A DNA stretch of 64,000 nt from Halomonas socia (GCF_010977575.1 NZ_CP048812.1:1488001-1552000); one strand, 5' to 3'. Shown: positions 37,287 to 47,523, counted from the stretch's first letter. Notes: generated by a model from the sequence alone, not told the origin. Numbers and translations: made by a program.

Positions 37287-38195
37287 TCAGGGTGTCGGGT
37301 CACGGCGCCGCTTGGCGCGAGGGTGTGCGGCGTCGTAGCTGGCGGCCAAGTGCTGCCAGTCAAGGCGCGTATAGACCTGAGTGGTGGAGAGGTTGGCGTG
37401 GCCGAGCAGCTCCTGCACCGCGCGCAGATCCTGGCTCGACTCCAGCAGGTGGCTGGCGAAGGAGTGGCGCAGGCGGTGCGGGTGAAGGTGCTCCGGCAGG
37501 CCGCGCTGGCGGGCCAGGGTGGCGAGGCGCAGCTGGATCGCGCGGTGGCCGAGACGCCGCCCGCGCTGGCCAACGAACAGCGCTGGCTCGGCACTTGCGG
37601 CCAGATGGCTGCGCACTGCCAGCCAGGCCTCCAGCGCCTGGCGCGCCCGCGCCCCCACCGGCACCTGGCGTGGCTTGCTGCCCTTGCCGATGACCCGTAC
37701 CCGCTGGGCCTGGAGCTGGTCGATATCCAGCGCGGCGAGCTCGGCGAGGCGCAGGCCGCTGGAGTAGAGCAGTTCGAGCATGGCCTGGTCGCGCCGCGCC
37801 AGCGGCGAGTCGTCGTGGGGCGTGTCGAGAAAGCGGCCGAGCAGGTCGACGTCGACCGGGCGCGGCAGGTGGCGCGGCTGGCGCGGGGCCTGGGTCAGGC
37901 TCACCGGGTTGTGGGCCAGCAGACCGCGGCGCACCAGGTGGTCGGCGAAGCGCGACAGCGCCGCACGGCGCCGCGCCAGGCTGCGCGCGGCCAGGCCGCG
38001 GCTGCGCTCGGCGCCGAGGAAGCGCCGCAGCAGCGCCACATCGAGGGCATTCCAGGCGTCGAGTTCGGCGGCCTCGGCAAAACGGGTCAGCGCGGCCAGG
38101 TCCTGGCGGTAGGCGGCGACGGTGGCCGGGCTGGCGTGGGTGGACAGCTCGGCCAGGAAGGTCGCGACCTCATCCTGCAGGGTGGGAGCGCTCAC
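37287..38195 (-). CDS. xerC: Tyrosine recombinase XerC
   Basis: 302 residues. Start is a GTG overlapping the DUF484 stop by four bases (GTGA); the longer frame reads into DUF484. SAM-like N-terminal domain (about 5-90), catalytic domain with Arg in 'YSSGLRLAELAAL', Lys in 'VIGKGSKPRQVPV', 'HPHRLRHSFASHLLE' (H-x-x-R), and 'LGHANLSTTQVYT' with nucleophile Tyr near residue 277. Acts with XerD at dif to resolve chromosome dimers. Confidence 0.95.
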   Translation of the reverse strand: MSAPTLQDEVATFLAELSTHASPATVAAYRQDLAALTRFAEAAELDAWNALDVALLRRFLGAERSRGLAARSLARRRAALSRFADHLVRRGLLAHNPVSLTQAPRQPRHLPRPVDVDLLGRFLDTPHDDSPLARRDQAMLELLYSSGLRLAELAALDIDQLQAQRVRVIGKGSKPRQVPVGARARQALEAWLAVRSHLAASAEPALFVGQRGRRLGHRAIQLRLATLARQRGLPEHLHPHRLRHSFASHLLESSQDLRAVQELLGHANLSTTQVYTRLDWQHLAASYDAAHPRAKRRRDPTP

Positions 38196-38908
38196 GCCGG
38201 CGGCCCGTGACGTACCAGCAGCCGCGCCACCACGTCGCCGAGGTACTCGGTGAACAGGGTGTCGAGGCTGGCGCGGAAGTGCTCCGGGTCGGGGCTGGCG
38301 AGTACCAGGTAGCCCAGCGGCTCGCCCAGCGATAGCCGGCTGATGGCGCAGGATCCGGGCTGCTCGGGGGCCGGCAGGTGTGGCAGCAGGCGCTTCCAGT
38401 CGGTCACCGTGAGCCGTGTGCAGCGGCTGGTGCGACCGTCGAGCAGCGCCGCCAGGCGGGTGCCGGCGGCGTCGTCGAGGACGTGTCGCGGCGGCTGCGG
38501 CGGGCGCGGCTCGCGATCGGTGAGGCTGGCCGGACACCACAGCGCCACCGCTGGGGTGCGAAAGCGCTCGGCCAGCTGGGTGGCCAGGGCCTGGCCCATG
38601 GCGTCGTTGTCCTCGGCCTCGAGCAGGGCCAGCACCATCTCGCGGGTGCGCCGGTACTGCGCCTCGTTGTGGCGTGCCGACTCCAGCAACTGCTCGAGGC
38701 GCCATTCGGCGCTCTCGGCGCGCTCGCGCAGGTCGTGAACCAGGCGTTCGAGCAGCGAGGTGGCGCCGCGGGTCTCGGGGTGCGGCACCTTGAGCTGCTG
38801 CAGCAGGCCTTCGCGGCCGACGAAGAAGTCGGGGTGGCGCGCCAGCCACTCGGCGACGCGCTCGGGGGCCAGCGTCTGGCGCGGTTCGGGGGCCGGGGCT
38901 CGGGCCAT
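38192..38908 (-). CDS. DUF484 family protein
   Basis: 238 residues. N-terminal 'VAEWLARHPDFFVGREGLLQQLKVPHPETRGATSLLERLVHDLRERAE' is the standard opening of DUF484, followed by a coiled coil and a GAF-like C-terminal domain. Conserved between dapF and xerC in gammaproteobacteria. Molecular function unknown. Translationally coupled to xerC. Confidence 0.92.
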   Translation of the reverse strand: MARAPAPEPRQTLAPERVAEWLARHPDFFVGREGLLQQLKVPHPETRGATSLLERLVHDLRERAESAEWRLEQLLESARHNEAQYRRTREMVLALLEAEDNDAMGQALATQLAERFRTPAVALWCPASLTDREPRPPQPPRHVLDDAAGTRLAALLDGRTSRCTRLTVTDWKRLLPHLPAPEQPGSCAISRLSLGEPLGYLVLASPDPEHFRASLDTLFTEYLGDVVARLLVRHGPPA

Positions 38909-38937
38909 ACGGGACTCCTTCTATCGCAGCGGGGCGG

Positions 38938-39770
38938 TCAGGTCAGTGCCACCCGACCGTCGAAGACCCGGGTCGCCGGGCCGGTCATGATCAGGCTGGC
39001 CGCGTCGCCGGGCCAGTCGATGGTCAGCTCGCCGCCGGGCAGGTGCACCCTTACCGGGCTCTCGAGGACACCCTGGCGGATGCCGCAGGCGACCGCCGCG
39101 CAGGCCCCGGTACCGCAGGCCAGGGTCTCGCCGCTGCCACGCTCAAAGACCCGCAGGCGGATCTCATGCGGCGATACCACCTGCATGAAGCCGGCATTGA
39201 CCCGCTGGGGAAAGCGCGGATGCCGCTCGATGGCCGGGCCGAGGCGCGCCACTGGGGCGGCATCGACGCTGTCGACGCGCACCACCGCATGCGGGTTGCC
39301 CATCGACACGGCGCCGATCTCGAGACGCTCACCGTCGACCTCGAGCGGGTAGGTCAGCCGCTCTTCGGCGGCATCGAAGGGGATCGCCTGGGGGCGAAGC
39401 GCGGCGCGCCCATGTCGACGCTGACCTGGCCATCGTCCTCCACCACCAGGGTCAGCGGGCCGCCCTGGGTCTCGACGCGGATCTGGTGCTTGTGGGTCAG
39501 GCGCTGGTCGCGCACGAAGCGCGCGAAGCAGCGCGCACCGTTGCCGCAGTTTTCCACCTCGCTGCCGTCGGCGTTGAAGATCCGGTAGCGGAAGTCCATG
39601 TCCGGGTCGTGGGGCGGCTCGACGATCAGCAACTGGTCGAAGCCGATGCCCAGGTGGCGGTCGCCGAGCTGGCGGATCTGCTCGTCGCGCAGCCGCGCGC
39701 GCTGGGTGACCAGGTCGACGACCATGAAGTCATTGCCGAGCCCGTGCATCTTGGTGAAGTGCAGCAGCAT
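38938..39770 (-). pseudogene. dapF: Diaminopimelate epimerase DapF, single-base frameshift
   Basis: The N-terminal part (39770 down to about 39,392) reads '[21 protein letters not shown]' through the first catalytic Cys in 'ENCGNGARC' to '[12 protein letters not shown]', then shifts into nonsense and stops at 39354. The expected continuation, '[40 protein letters not shown]', is in the next frame and runs on through the second Cys in '[14 protein letters not shown]' to 38938. One C (minus strand) is missing at a homopolymer (plus-strand G run 39390-39394; six would restore the frame). DapF converts LL- to meso-diaminopimelate and is normally essential, so a sequencing error in the G run is the likeliest reason. 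lysA, whose stop overlaps the dapF start, is intact. Confidence 0.88.
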
Positions 39771-41047
39771 CAGCGTGCCTCCTCGGGCTCGGGCAGCAGC
39801 GCTTCGCCGGCCCATAGGTCGCTGAGGCGTTCGCGGCGGCGCACCAGGTGCAGCCGGTCGCCATCGACCATTACCTCGGCGGGGCGCGGGCGGCTGTTGT
39901 AGTTGGAGGCCATCACGAAGCCGTAGGCGCCCGCCGAACGCACTGCCAGCAGGTCGCCGGCGGTGATCGCCAGTTCGCGCTCCTTGCCCAGGAAGTCGCC
40001 GGTCTCGCAGACCGGGCCGACCACGTCATAGGTGCCGGTGTCGCGGGGCGCGCGGGTATCCACCGGCAGGATCGCCTGCCAGGCCTGGTAGAGTGCCGGG
40101 CGGATCAGGTCGTTCATGCCGGCGTCGACGATGGCGAAGCTCTTCTCTTCGCCGGGCTTGAGGAACTCGACCCGGGTCAGCAGCACGCCGGCGTTGGCGG
40201 CGATCGAGCGCCCGGGCTCGAACAGCAGCGTCAGCGGCTGGCCGTGCTGCCACTGCGAGAGCCGCTCGAGCAGCGAGGCGGCGTAGTCGAACGGCGCCGG
40301 CGGGCGCTCGTCGCGGTAGGGCACGCCGAGGCCACCGCCGAGGTCGAGGTGCTCGACCTCGATGCCGCGCGCCTTGAGCTTGTCGAGCAGCAGCAGCAGG
40401 CGGTCGAGGGCGTCGAGGAACGGCGCCAGCTCGGTGAGCTGCGAGCCGATATGACAGTCGAGGCCGACCACTCTGAGGTTGGGCAGCGCCGCGGCGCGCT
40501 CGTAGACCGTCAGCGCCTCGTTCACCGGGATGCCGAACTTGTTGGCCTTGAGCCCGGTGGAGATGTAGGGGTGGGTCCTGGCGTCGACGTCGGGGTTGAC
40601 GCGCAGCGATACCGGCGCGACCTTGCCCAGCCCGCCGGCCACCGCGTCGAGGCGCTCGAGTTCCGGCAGCGACTCGACGTTGAAGCACTTGATGCCCACC
40701 TCCAGTGCCCGGGCCATCTCGTTCTCCTGCTTGGCGACGCCGGAGAACACCACCTTGGCGGGGTCGCCGCCGGCCGCCAGTACCCGTTCCAGCTCGCCCA
40801 CCGAGACGATGTCGAAGCCGGCGCCGAGGCGTGCCAGCAGGCCCAGTACCGCCAGGTTGGAGTTGGCCTTGACCGCATAGCAGATCAGGTGCGGGTGGCT
40901 GCCCAGCGCCTCGCTGTAAGCGCGGAAGTGGCGCTCCAGGGTGGCTCGGGAGTAGACGTAGCAGGGCGTGCCGATGCGCTCGGCGACCTGCATCAGCGGC
41001 ACGTCTTCGGCGTACATCACCCCGTCGCGGTATTCGAAATGATCCAT
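39770..41047 (-). CDS. lysA: Diaminopimelate decarboxylase LysA
   Basis: 425 residues. PLP-dependent fold type III enzyme with the Schiff-base Lys in '[16 protein letters not shown]', '[17 protein letters not shown]', 'HIGSQLTEL' , '[10 protein letters not shown]' and the active-site Cys in '[15 protein letters not shown]'. Converts meso-diaminopimelate to lysine. Its TGA stop shares one base with the dapF ATG. Follows lptM by two bases, part of the leftward operon. Confidence 0.97.
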   Translation of the reverse strand: MDHFEYRDGVMYAEDVPLMQVAERIGTPCYVYSRATLERHFRAYSEALGSHPHLICYAVKANSNLAVLGLLARLGAGFDIVSVGELERVLAAGGDPAKVVFSGVAKQENEMARALEVGIKCFNVESLPELERLDAVAGGLGKVAPVSLRVNPDVDARTHPYISTGLKANKFGIPVNEALTVYERAAALPNLRVVGLDCHIGSQLTELAPFLDALDRLLLLLDKLKARGIEVEHLDLGGGLGVPYRDERPPAPFDYAASLLERLSQWQHGQPLTLLFEPGRSIAANAGVLLTRVEFLKPGEEKSFAIVDAGMNDLIRPALYQAWQAILPVDTRAPRDTGTYDVVGPVCETGDFLGKERELAITAGDLLAVRSAGAYGFVMASNYNSRPRPAEVMVDGDRLHLVRRRERLSDLWAGEALLPEPEEAR

Positions 41048-41049
41048 GC

Positions 41050-41208
41050 TCAGCTCTCGTCGTCGTCGTCGTCAGGCGTGGCGTCGTCGGCCGGGTCGCC
41101 GTAGCGTTCGGCGGCCTGGGCGTCATCGGGGTGATAGAGCGGCCCCTTCTGGCCGCAGCCGGTCACCAGCAGCAGCGCCAGGGCCAGCAGTGCCGCGCGC
41201 GCGATCAT
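41050..41208 (-). CDS. lptM: LPS translocon maturation lipoprotein LptM (YifL-like)
   Basis: 52 residues. Short lipoprotein signal '[27 protein letters not shown]' with lipobox VTGC and the family-defining 'CGQKGPLY' right after it, then an acidic tail of Asp residues. LptM promotes oxidative maturation of LptD, the outer-membrane LPS translocon. Its start overlaps argH by four bases (ATGA) and it ends two bases before lysA, the classical position of yifL homologues. Confidence 0.92.
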   Translation of the reverse strand: MIARAALLALALLLVTGCGQKGPLYHPDDAQAAERYGDPADDATPDDDDDES

Positions 41209-42602
41209 GCCGGCCTCCGGGCCAGGTCGTCGCGGGCGCGCTGGGCGGCGGCGCGCACCTGATCCGGCGCGGTGCCGCCGATATGGTTGCGTGCCGCCAC
41301 CGAGCCCTCTAGGGTCAGCACCTCGAAGACGTCTTCGCCGATGGTGTCGGAGAACTCGCGCAGCTCGTCGAGGCTCATTTCGGACAGGTCCTTGCGCTGC
41401 GCGATGCCGTAGGCCACCGATTGGCCGACGATCTCGTGGGCGTCGCGGAAGGCCACCCCCTTGCGTACCAGGTAGTCGGCCAGGTCGGTGGCGGTGGAGA
41501 AGCCGCGCCGCGCCGCCTCGCGCATGTTGTCGGGCTTGGCCTCGATGGCCGGGATCATGTCGGCGAAGGCGCGCAGGCAGCCCTTGACGGTGTCGAGGGT
41601 GTCGAACAGCGGCTCCTTGTCCTCCTGGTTGTCCTTGTTGTAGGCCAGCGGCTGCGACTTCATCAGCGTCAGCAGGCTCATCAGGTGGCCGTAGACCCGG
41701 CCGCTCTTGCCGCGCACCAGCTCGGGCACGTCGGGATTCTTCTTCTGCGGCATGATCGACGAGCCGGTGCAGAAGCGATCGGGCAGGTCGATGAAGTCGA
41801 ACTGGGCGCTGGTCCACAGCACCAGCTCCTCGCTCATCCGTGACAGGTGCATCAGCAGCAGGCTGGCGAAGGCGGTGAACTCGATGGCGAAGTCGCGATC
41901 GCTGACCGCGTCGAGGCTGTTCTCGGCTGGGCGCTCGAAGCCCAGCAGCTCGGCGGTGACGTGACGATCGATGGGGTAGGTGGTGCCGGCCAGGGCGGCG
42001 GCGCCCAGCGGCATCACGTTGACCCGGCGGCGGCAGTCGGCGAGGCGCTGCTGGTCGCGGGCGACCATCTCCTGCCAGGCCAGCAGGTGGTGGCCGAAGG
42101 TCACCGGCTGGGCGGTCTGCAGGTGGGTGAAGCCGGGCATGATGGTGTCGGCCTCGCGGCTGGCGAGCTCGATCAGCCCTTCGCGCAGGCGGCCGAGCTC
42201 GGCGTCGACGATGTCGATCTCGTCGCGCAGGTAGAGGCGGATATCGGTGGCCACCTGGTCGTTGCGCGAGCGGCCGGTGTGCAGCTTCTTGCCGGTGATG
42301 CCGATCTTGTCGGTGAGCCGCGCCTCGATATTCATGTGCACGTCTTCCAGCGGCACCGACCAGGCGAACTCGCCGCGGGCGATCTCCTCGGCGATCTCGC
42401 CGAGCCCGACGATGATGGCATCGCGCTCGGCGTCGCTGAGCACTCCGACCCGGGCCAGCATGGTGGCGTGGGCGATGGAGCCGCGGATGTCGTGCTGGGC
42501 AAGGCGCTGGTCGAAGTCCACCGAGGCGGTGAAGCGGGCCACGAAGGCGTCGGTGGGCTCGCTGAAGCGGCCGCCCCAGGACTGGTTGGTTGGTTTGCTC
42601 AT
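41205..42602 (-). CDS. argH: Argininosuccinate lyase ArgH
   Basis: 465 residues from '[18 protein letters not shown]'; an ATG four codons earlier is also possible. Fumarase/aspartase superfamily signature '[20 protein letters not shown]' and the '[17 protein letters not shown]' region are present. Cleaves argininosuccinate to arginine and fumarate. First gene of the leftward run argH-lptM-lysA-dapF-DUF484-xerC-HAD and divergent from hemC across about 230 bases. Confidence 0.97.
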   Translation of the reverse strand: MSKPTNQSWGGRFSEPTDAFVARFTASVDFDQRLAQHDIRGSIAHATMLARVGVLSDAERDAIIVGLGEIAEEIARGEFAWSVPLEDVHMNIEARLTDKIGITGKKLHTGRSRNDQVATDIRLYLRDEIDIVDAELGRLREGLIELASREADTIMPGFTHLQTAQPVTFGHHLLAWQEMVARDQQRLADCRRRVNVMPLGAAALAGTTYPIDRHVTAELLGFERPAENSLDAVSDRDFAIEFTAFASLLLMHLSRMSEELVLWTSAQFDFIDLPDRFCTGSSIMPQKKNPDVPELVRGKSGRVYGHLMSLLTLMKSQPLAYNKDNQEDKEPLFDTLDTVKGCLRAFADMIPAIEAKPDNMREAARRGFSTATDLADYLVRKGVAFRDAHEIVGQSVAYGIAQRKDLSEMSLDELREFSDTIGEDVFEVLTLEGSVAARNHIGGTAPDQVRAAAQRARDDLARRPA

Positions 42603-42836
42603 CGGGCTGGGCATCCTGCTGTGATCTTGTCGGCGGTGATACGGTCAAAGACGCGCGCTCATGGCCGCAAAGTGTACCAGAGTCGCGCAGGCTGGCCACG
42701 CTGCGCGCCGTCACGAGCGCGGCGCATTTTTCCTGCTTGCGCCGGTGCATTATGATGGTGACATCATGCGAGGGTGCGCTCCTCGCCTTGCTCATCGCCC
42801 GGCCGCAACCGGCCGGGCCCATCCAGGGAGCCTTCC

Positions 42837-43778
42837 GTGCCCGCTTATACCACCCTGCGTATTGCCACCCGCAAGAGCCTGCTCGCCATGTGGCAGGCCG
42901 AACACGTGCGTGACCGCCTGATGGCGGTGCACCCCGGCCTCGAGGTGGAACTGGTGGCGATGTCCACCCGCGGCGACAAGATTCTCGACACCCCGCTGGC
43001 CAAGGTCGGCGGCAAGGGGCTGTTCGTCAAGGAGCTCGAGGAGTCGATGCTCGACGGCCGCGCCGATATCGCCGTGCACTCGATGAAGGACGTGCCGATG
43101 CACTTCCCCGAGGGCCTGGGGTTGTCGGTGATCCTCGAAGGCGCCGAACCCACCGACGCCTTCGTTTCCAACCGCTATGACTCGATCGATGCGCTGCCCG
43201 AGGGCGCGCGTATCGGCACCTCGAGCCTGCGCCGCGGCCTGCAGATGCGCGAGGCGCGCCCCGATTTCGAGGTACTGAGCCTGCGCGGCAACGTCCAGAC
43301 CCGCCTCGGCAAGCTCGACGCCGGCGAGTTCGATGCCATCATCCTGGCCACCTCCGGCCTGCGGCGGCTGGGGCTGGCCGAGCGCATCACCGCCGAACTG
43401 TCGCCCGAGGTGTGTCTGCCGGCCTGTGGTCAGGGCGCGCTGGGCATCGAGTGCCGCAGCGACGACCACGCCTTGATCGAGCTGCTGGCGCCGCTGGATG
43501 ACCCCGCTACCGCCACCCGGGTGCGCGCCGAGCGGGCCATGAACACTCGCCTGGAGGGCGGCTGCCAGGTGCCTATCGGCGGCCATGCGATCTTCGAGAA
43601 CGACGGCCAGACGCTGTGGCTGCGCGCGCTGGTGGGCAATCCCGAGGGGACCCGCGTGCTGCGCGCCGAAGGCCGCGGTTCGGCCAGCGAGCCTGAGACG
43701 CTGGGCATACGCGTTGCCGAAGACCTGCTCGACCAGGGCGCCGGGGAGATCCTCGCTCAGGTTTACGGCGACGCCTGA
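42837..43778 (+). CDS. hemC: Porphobilinogen deaminase (hydroxymethylbilane synthase) HemC
   Basis: 313 residues from a GTG with GGGAG upstream; the longer frame lacks conservation. '[18 protein letters not shown]' opens the protein, '[15 protein letters not shown]' is the catalytic Asp region and Cys in '[13 protein letters not shown]' carries the dipyrromethane cofactor. Condenses four porphobilinogen to hydroxymethylbilane. Its TGA overlaps the hemD ATG by one base. Confidence 0.96.
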   Translation: MPAYTTLRIATRKSLLAMWQAEHVRDRLMAVHPGLEVELVAMSTRGDKILDTPLAKVGGKGLFVKELEESMLDGRADIAVHSMKDVPMHFPEGLGLSVILEGAEPTDAFVSNRYDSIDALPEGARIGTSSLRRGLQMREARPDFEVLSLRGNVQTRLGKLDAGEFDAIILATSGLRRLGLAERITAELSPEVCLPACGQGALGIECRSDDHALIELLAPLDDPATATRVRAERAMNTRLEGGCQVPIGGHAIFENDGQTLWLRALVGNPEGTRVLRAEGRGSASEPETLGIRVAEDLLDQGAGEILAQVYGDA

Positions 43779-44569
43779 TGGCGTGGCCGATCCTGCTGAC
43801 GCGCCCCGCCGAACGCGGCGTGCGGCTGGCCGCGGCGCTGGTCGCCGAGGGTCACTCCGTTCAGCACCTTGAGGTGATGCAGCTCGAACCGCTCGAGGAG
43901 GATGCCCGCCAGCGCAGCGCCTGGCTCGACGTCGATCAGTTCGTGCGCATCGTGGTGGTCAGCCCCTTCGCTGCCGAGCGACTGGCCGCGGCGCTCGACC
44001 GCTACTGGCCGCAGCTGCCGCTGGGCCCGGCCTTCTACGCAGTGGGGCAGGCCACCGCGAAGACGCTGCACCGCTGCCTGGGGGTGCGGGTCCACGTGCC
44101 GCCAGCGGGCGGCGGCGATACCAGCGAAGACCTGTTGGCGCTACCGTCGCTGGCGCGCCTTGCCGAGCAGAAGGTGCTGCTGGTGGCCGGCGAAGGTGGC
44201 CGGCCGCTGCTCGCCGAGACCCTGGCGGCGCGTGGCGCCCGGGTCACGCGTCTGGCACTCTATCGACGAGTGCTGCGGCCGCCGCAGGGAGCCGCCGCCG
44301 AGCGCCTGAAACACGGCGACTATATGGCGTTGGTGATCTCCAGCGGAGAACTGCTCGAATATCTGGCAGGATGGTGTCAATCACGCGCCTTGAACCAACC
44401 GCTAATCGTTTCCAGTCGGCGCTTGGCTACACTGGCAGGCAGCCTGGGGTTCACCGATGTGCGGATTGCCGGTGGTGCCTCGGTGGCGGCCCTGAGTGCA
44501 GCAGTCGCCGATATCGAGGCGCGGGACGATGGCGCAGCAATCGATCATGACGATCTTGAAAAGGGCTAG
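43778..44569 (+). CDS. hemD: Uroporphyrinogen-III synthase HemD
   Basis: 263 residues. HemD domain starting 'WPILLTRPAERGVRLAAALVAEGHSVQHLEVMQLEPL', with 'VVVSPFAAERLAAAL', 'FYAVGQATAKTL' and 'VLLVAGEGGRPLLAETLAARGARV'. Cyclises hydroxymethylbilane with inversion of ring D. Second gene of hemCDXY; hemX follows after six bases. Confidence 0.94.
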   Translation: MAWPILLTRPAERGVRLAAALVAEGHSVQHLEVMQLEPLEEDARQRSAWLDVDQFVRIVVVSPFAAERLAAALDRYWPQLPLGPAFYAVGQATAKTLHRCLGVRVHVPPAGGGDTSEDLLALPSLARLAEQKVLLVAGEGGRPLLAETLAARGARVTRLALYRRVLRPPQGAAAERLKHGDYMALVISSGELLEYLAGWCQSRALNQPLIVSSRRLATLAGSLGFTDVRIAGGASVAALSAAVADIEARDDGAAIDHDDLEKG

Positions 44570-44575
44570 CGACAG

Positions 44576-46096
44576 ATGAGCAAGCAACCACACGATCAGG
44601 ACGATAACCAGACGCCATCCGGTGAGACCCCGCCTGAGACGTCTTCCCGCGATGCTGGCGACACCACCGCGACCTCATCTGATCCCGCCGCGCCGGGCAA
44701 GAGCGGCGGCCGCTCGCGCAGCCGGCGGCGCGGCGCCAAGGCGCCTGCCGACAGCACCGCCGCGGCCAAGTCCAGCGATACCGCCGCGGCTAAATCCGGC
44801 AATACCGCTGCGGACAAGCCAAGTGAGACGTCCGCGGCGAAGGCCGGCGCCGTCGCCCAGGCTAGCGGTACGTCTGACGCCAAGTCCGCCAGTACGCCCA
44901 CTGCTGGGGGCTCCGCCAACAAGCCGTCGAGCGCGGCCGCCAAGCCCGGCGCCGATGCGGCGGGGAAAACGTCCACCAGCAAAGCAGGCGGCGCGGGCAA
45001 GCCGCCCCCGGCGTCGCCGGCCACGCCGCCGCCCCGCGACGGCGGCGGAAGCAAGAGCGGGCTGATTGCCCTGGTGCTGGCGATACTGCTCGGCCTGGCG
45101 CTGCTGCTGGCCGCCTGGCAGGGCTGGGAACGGCTCGAGGCGCAGCAGCAGCGCATCGCCGATCTCGAGGCACGCAGCGGTGAGGCGGCGACGCGCGACG
45201 AGCTGGCGGCGCTGGAGGAGCGCCTCGACGAGGGCGAAAGCGAGCGCGATGCGGCACTGGATGACGCCCTCGCCGAACTGCGTGACGAGTTCAGCGCCTA
45301 CCGCGGCGAGGTCGACGAGACCCTCGACCGCGTGCTCGACGAGCTTTCCAGCGAGCAGGATGCCGACGAGCGCGAGTGGCTTCACGCCGAGGCCGCCTAC
45401 CTGCTGCGCCTGGCCAATCAGCGCCTGCAGCTGGAGCGTGATGCCGACGGCGCCGCGGCGCTGCTGCGTACCGCGGACGGCCGCCTGCGCGATGCCGACA
45501 ATCCTGCGCTGACCCCGGTACGCCGGGCGATCTCGTCGGAGCTGGCGGCCCTGGACTCGGTGCCACGGGTTGACCGCACTGGCCTCTATCTGGCCCTCGA
45601 CGCCCAGCAGGAACAGCTCGCCGGCCTGCCGCTGGGCCAGGACATCGAGCAGATCGCCGCCGAGTCCGGCATCGAGCAGCCGCCTTCCGGCAATTGGCAG
45701 CAGCAGCTGTCGCGCTTCGGCGCCGAGTTGCGCGACCTGGTCACGGTGCGCCGCCACGACGAGGCGCTGGAGGCACTGATCGCTCCCGAGCAGGAGGCCT
45801 ACCTGCGCCAGAACGTCCGGCTGCTGATCGAACAGGCCCAGCTGGCGCTGCTCAAGGAAGAGGAAGCGCTGTACGAGGCCAGCCTCGACAAGGCGCTCGC
45901 CCTGGTCGAAGCCTACTACGACACCGACAGCGAGGGTGTGCAGCGGGTCCTCGAGCGCCTTGGCGAGCTGCGCGAGGCGGCAATTCGCCCCGAACTGCCG
46001 GATATCAGCGGCTCCCAGCAGGCGCTGGCCGAGTTTATCGAACGGCGCTTCAACGGCCGTATGGATAACGGCGACGATGCGGGAGACGAGGCATGA
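44576..46096 (+). CDS. hemX: HemX family membrane protein
   Basis: 506 residues. The first about 150 residues are low complexity, rich in Ala, Lys, Ser, Thr and Pro with repeated 'AAKS', 'TAA' motifs and predicted disordered. Then a transmembrane helix ('GLIALVLAILLGLALLLAAWQGWERL', about 162-187), a coiled coil (about 188-265), and the conserved HemX domain ('EWLHAEAAYLLRLANQRLQLERD', 'QLSRFGAELRDLVTVRRHD', 'LLIEQAQLALLKEE'). HemX proteins carry a methyltransferase label in databases but lack the SAM site; likely a scaffold in heme synthesis. Overlaps hemY by four bases. Confidence 0.9.
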   Translation: MSKQPHDQDDNQTPSGETPPETSSRDAGDTTATSSDPAAPGKSGGRSRSRRRGAKAPADSTAAAKSSDTAAAKSGNTAADKPSETSAAKAGAVAQASGTSDAKSASTPTAGGSANKPSSAAAKPGADAAGKTSTSKAGGAGKPPPASPATPPPRDGGGSKSGLIALVLAILLGLALLLAAWQGWERLEAQQQRIADLEARSGEAATRDELAALEERLDEGESERDAALDDALAELRDEFSAYRGEVDETLDRVLDELSSEQDADEREWLHAEAAYLLRLANQRLQLERDADGAAALLRTADGRLRDADNPALTPVRRAISSELAALDSVPRVDRTGLYLALDAQQEQLAGLPLGQDIEQIAAESGIEQPPSGNWQQQLSRFGAELRDLVTVRRHDEALEALIAPEQEAYLRQNVRLLIEQAQLALLKEEEALYEASLDKALALVEAYYDTDSEGVQRVLERLGELREAAIRPELPDISGSQQALAEFIERRFNGRMDNGDDAGDEA

Positions 46097-47316
46097 GAAA
46101 ACTGATCCTGATCGTCGTCCTCGGTCTGGCGCTGGGGGCCCTGTTCGGCCAGCTGATGGTCAGCGTGCCCGGCTACTGGCTGGTGCGGGTCGGCGACACC
46201 TCGCTGCAGACCTCGTTCTGGTTTGGGCTGATTCTGCTGCTGGGAGGATTTCTGGTGCTGCACTTCGCGCTGCGTGTGCTCAGCCGCCTGCGCCATCCGG
46301 TCAGCCGGCTCAAGCTGTGGAACAGCCGCACCCGCAACCGCAACGCCATGAAGAGTACCGTACGTGGCCTGGTGGCGCTGGCCGAGGGGCGCTGGAAGCG
46401 CGCCGAGAAGGCGCTGGTCAAGTCGGCGGACGACTCCAGCACGCCGCTGGTCAACTACCTCTCCGCGGCGCTGGCGGCCCACTACCAGGGTCGCTACGAC
46501 CAGGCCGACACCCTGCTCAAGCGCGCTCACCTGAGCACCGAAGGCGCTGATACCGCGGTGGGCATGATGCAGGCCCAACTGATGCTCGACCGTCATCAGT
46601 TCGAGGAAGCCCTGGCGACCCTGACCCGCCTCGACAAGCAGCTGCCCAACCACCCCCAGGTGCTCAAGCAGCTCAAGCAGGCCTATCTCAGCGTCAACGA
46701 TTGGGACGGCCTGCGGCGGCTGATTCCGCGCCTCGCCGCCCAGCAGCTGATCGCTCCCGAGGAGCGCCAGACCCTCGAGCAGCGCGCCTACCGCGAGCTG
46801 ATCGTGCAGGCGGCGCGCCAGCCCGGTGACATCGAACGAGTGCGCAACCTGTGGGCCGACATGCCCGACTACCTGCGCGGCGATATCGAGCTGGTGGTGA
46901 TCTACGCCGAGGCGCTGGTGCGCGGCGGCGAGGAGGGCATCGCCGAGCGCCTGCTGCGCCACTCGCTCAAGGAGCACTGGGATCATCGCCTGGTGCTGCG
47001 CTACGGCCTGCTCAGCGTCGACGCGGCGCGCCAGTTGGTCTATGCCGAGAAGTGGCTGCAAGAGCGCCCCAACGACCCGGACCTGTTGCTCACCCTGGGC
47101 CGGCTATCGCTGCGCAACGCCTACTGGGGCAAGGCGCAGGAGTACTTCGAGGCCAGTCAGCGCCAGCGCCCCAGCGGCGTGGTGTGCGCCGAGCTGGCGC
47201 GGCTCTACGCCAACCTCGGCGAGCACAACAAGAGCCAGCTCTACTATCGCCAGAGCGTCGAGCTGCTCGACAAGTCGCTGCCCTCGCTTCCCCAGCCCAG
47301 CGACGACAATCGCTGA
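46093..47316 (+). CDS. hemY: HemY family tetratricopeptide membrane protein
   Basis: 407 residues. Two N-terminal helices ('LILIVVLGLALGALFGQLMV' and 'SFWFGLILLLGGFLVLHFALRVL') and a long helical TPR domain including 'LLLTLGRLSLRNAYWGKAQEYFEASQRQRPSGVV'. Gammaproteobacterial HemY is not the protoporphyrinogen oxidase of the same name; it associates with heme synthesis enzymes. Last gene of the operon, followed by an intrinsic terminator. Confidence 0.93.
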   Translation: MRKLILIVVLGLALGALFGQLMVSVPGYWLVRVGDTSLQTSFWFGLILLLGGFLVLHFALRVLSRLRHPVSRLKLWNSRTRNRNAMKSTVRGLVALAEGRWKRAEKALVKSADDSSTPLVNYLSAALAAHYQGRYDQADTLLKRAHLSTEGADTAVGMMQAQLMLDRHQFEEALATLTRLDKQLPNHPQVLKQLKQAYLSVNDWDGLRRLIPRLAAQQLIAPEERQTLEQRAYRELIVQAARQPGDIERVRNLWADMPDYLRGDIELVVIYAEALVRGGEEGIAERLLRHSLKEHWDHRLVLRYGLLSVDAARQLVYAEKWLQERPNDPDLLLTLGRLSLRNAYWGKAQEYFEASQRQRPSGVVCAELARLYANLGEHNKSQLYYRQSVELLDKSLPSLPQPSDDNR

Positions 47317-47337
47317 GCTTGCCATCTTGCTCTCCTG

Positions 47338-47360
47338 GGCGCCGTCAGGCGCCTTTTTTT
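47338..47360 (+). terminator. Rho-independent terminator of hemCDXY
   Basis: GGCGCC-gtca-GGCGCC stem (47338-47353) followed by seven T residues (47354-47360), 22 bases after the hemY stop. Confidence 0.9.
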
Positions 47361-47460
47361 ATACCTGGTAAAACGTATCCAGTGTTTTTCTCTTTTGTAT
47401 ACGTCATTGGTCTATCCTTGCTTGTCCAAGTGGTCAAAAATTGCCTACCCTGTGACTGTT

Positions 47461-47474
47461 TGACCGAAAGGTCA
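47461..47474 (+). promoter_or_regulatory. Inverted repeat TGACC-GAAA-GGTCA upstream of the purine permease
   Basis: A perfect 5-bp stem with a GNRA-type GAAA loop, 50 bases before the permease start. It could be an RNA hairpin in the leader or a protein operator. It follows a possible TTGTCC-N18-TACCCT promoter. I could not match it to a known riboswitch. Confidence 0.3.
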
Positions 47475-47523
47475 GGGTCGCCTGCGGCGCTCCTGCTCTA
47501 CGACAGCCAACAACAACAGGACC

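Noticed and set aside
37277-37594. N-terminal extension of the HAD hydrolase
   Set aside because: It overlaps xerC in another frame; HAD motif I begins right after the ATG at 37276, the usual position.
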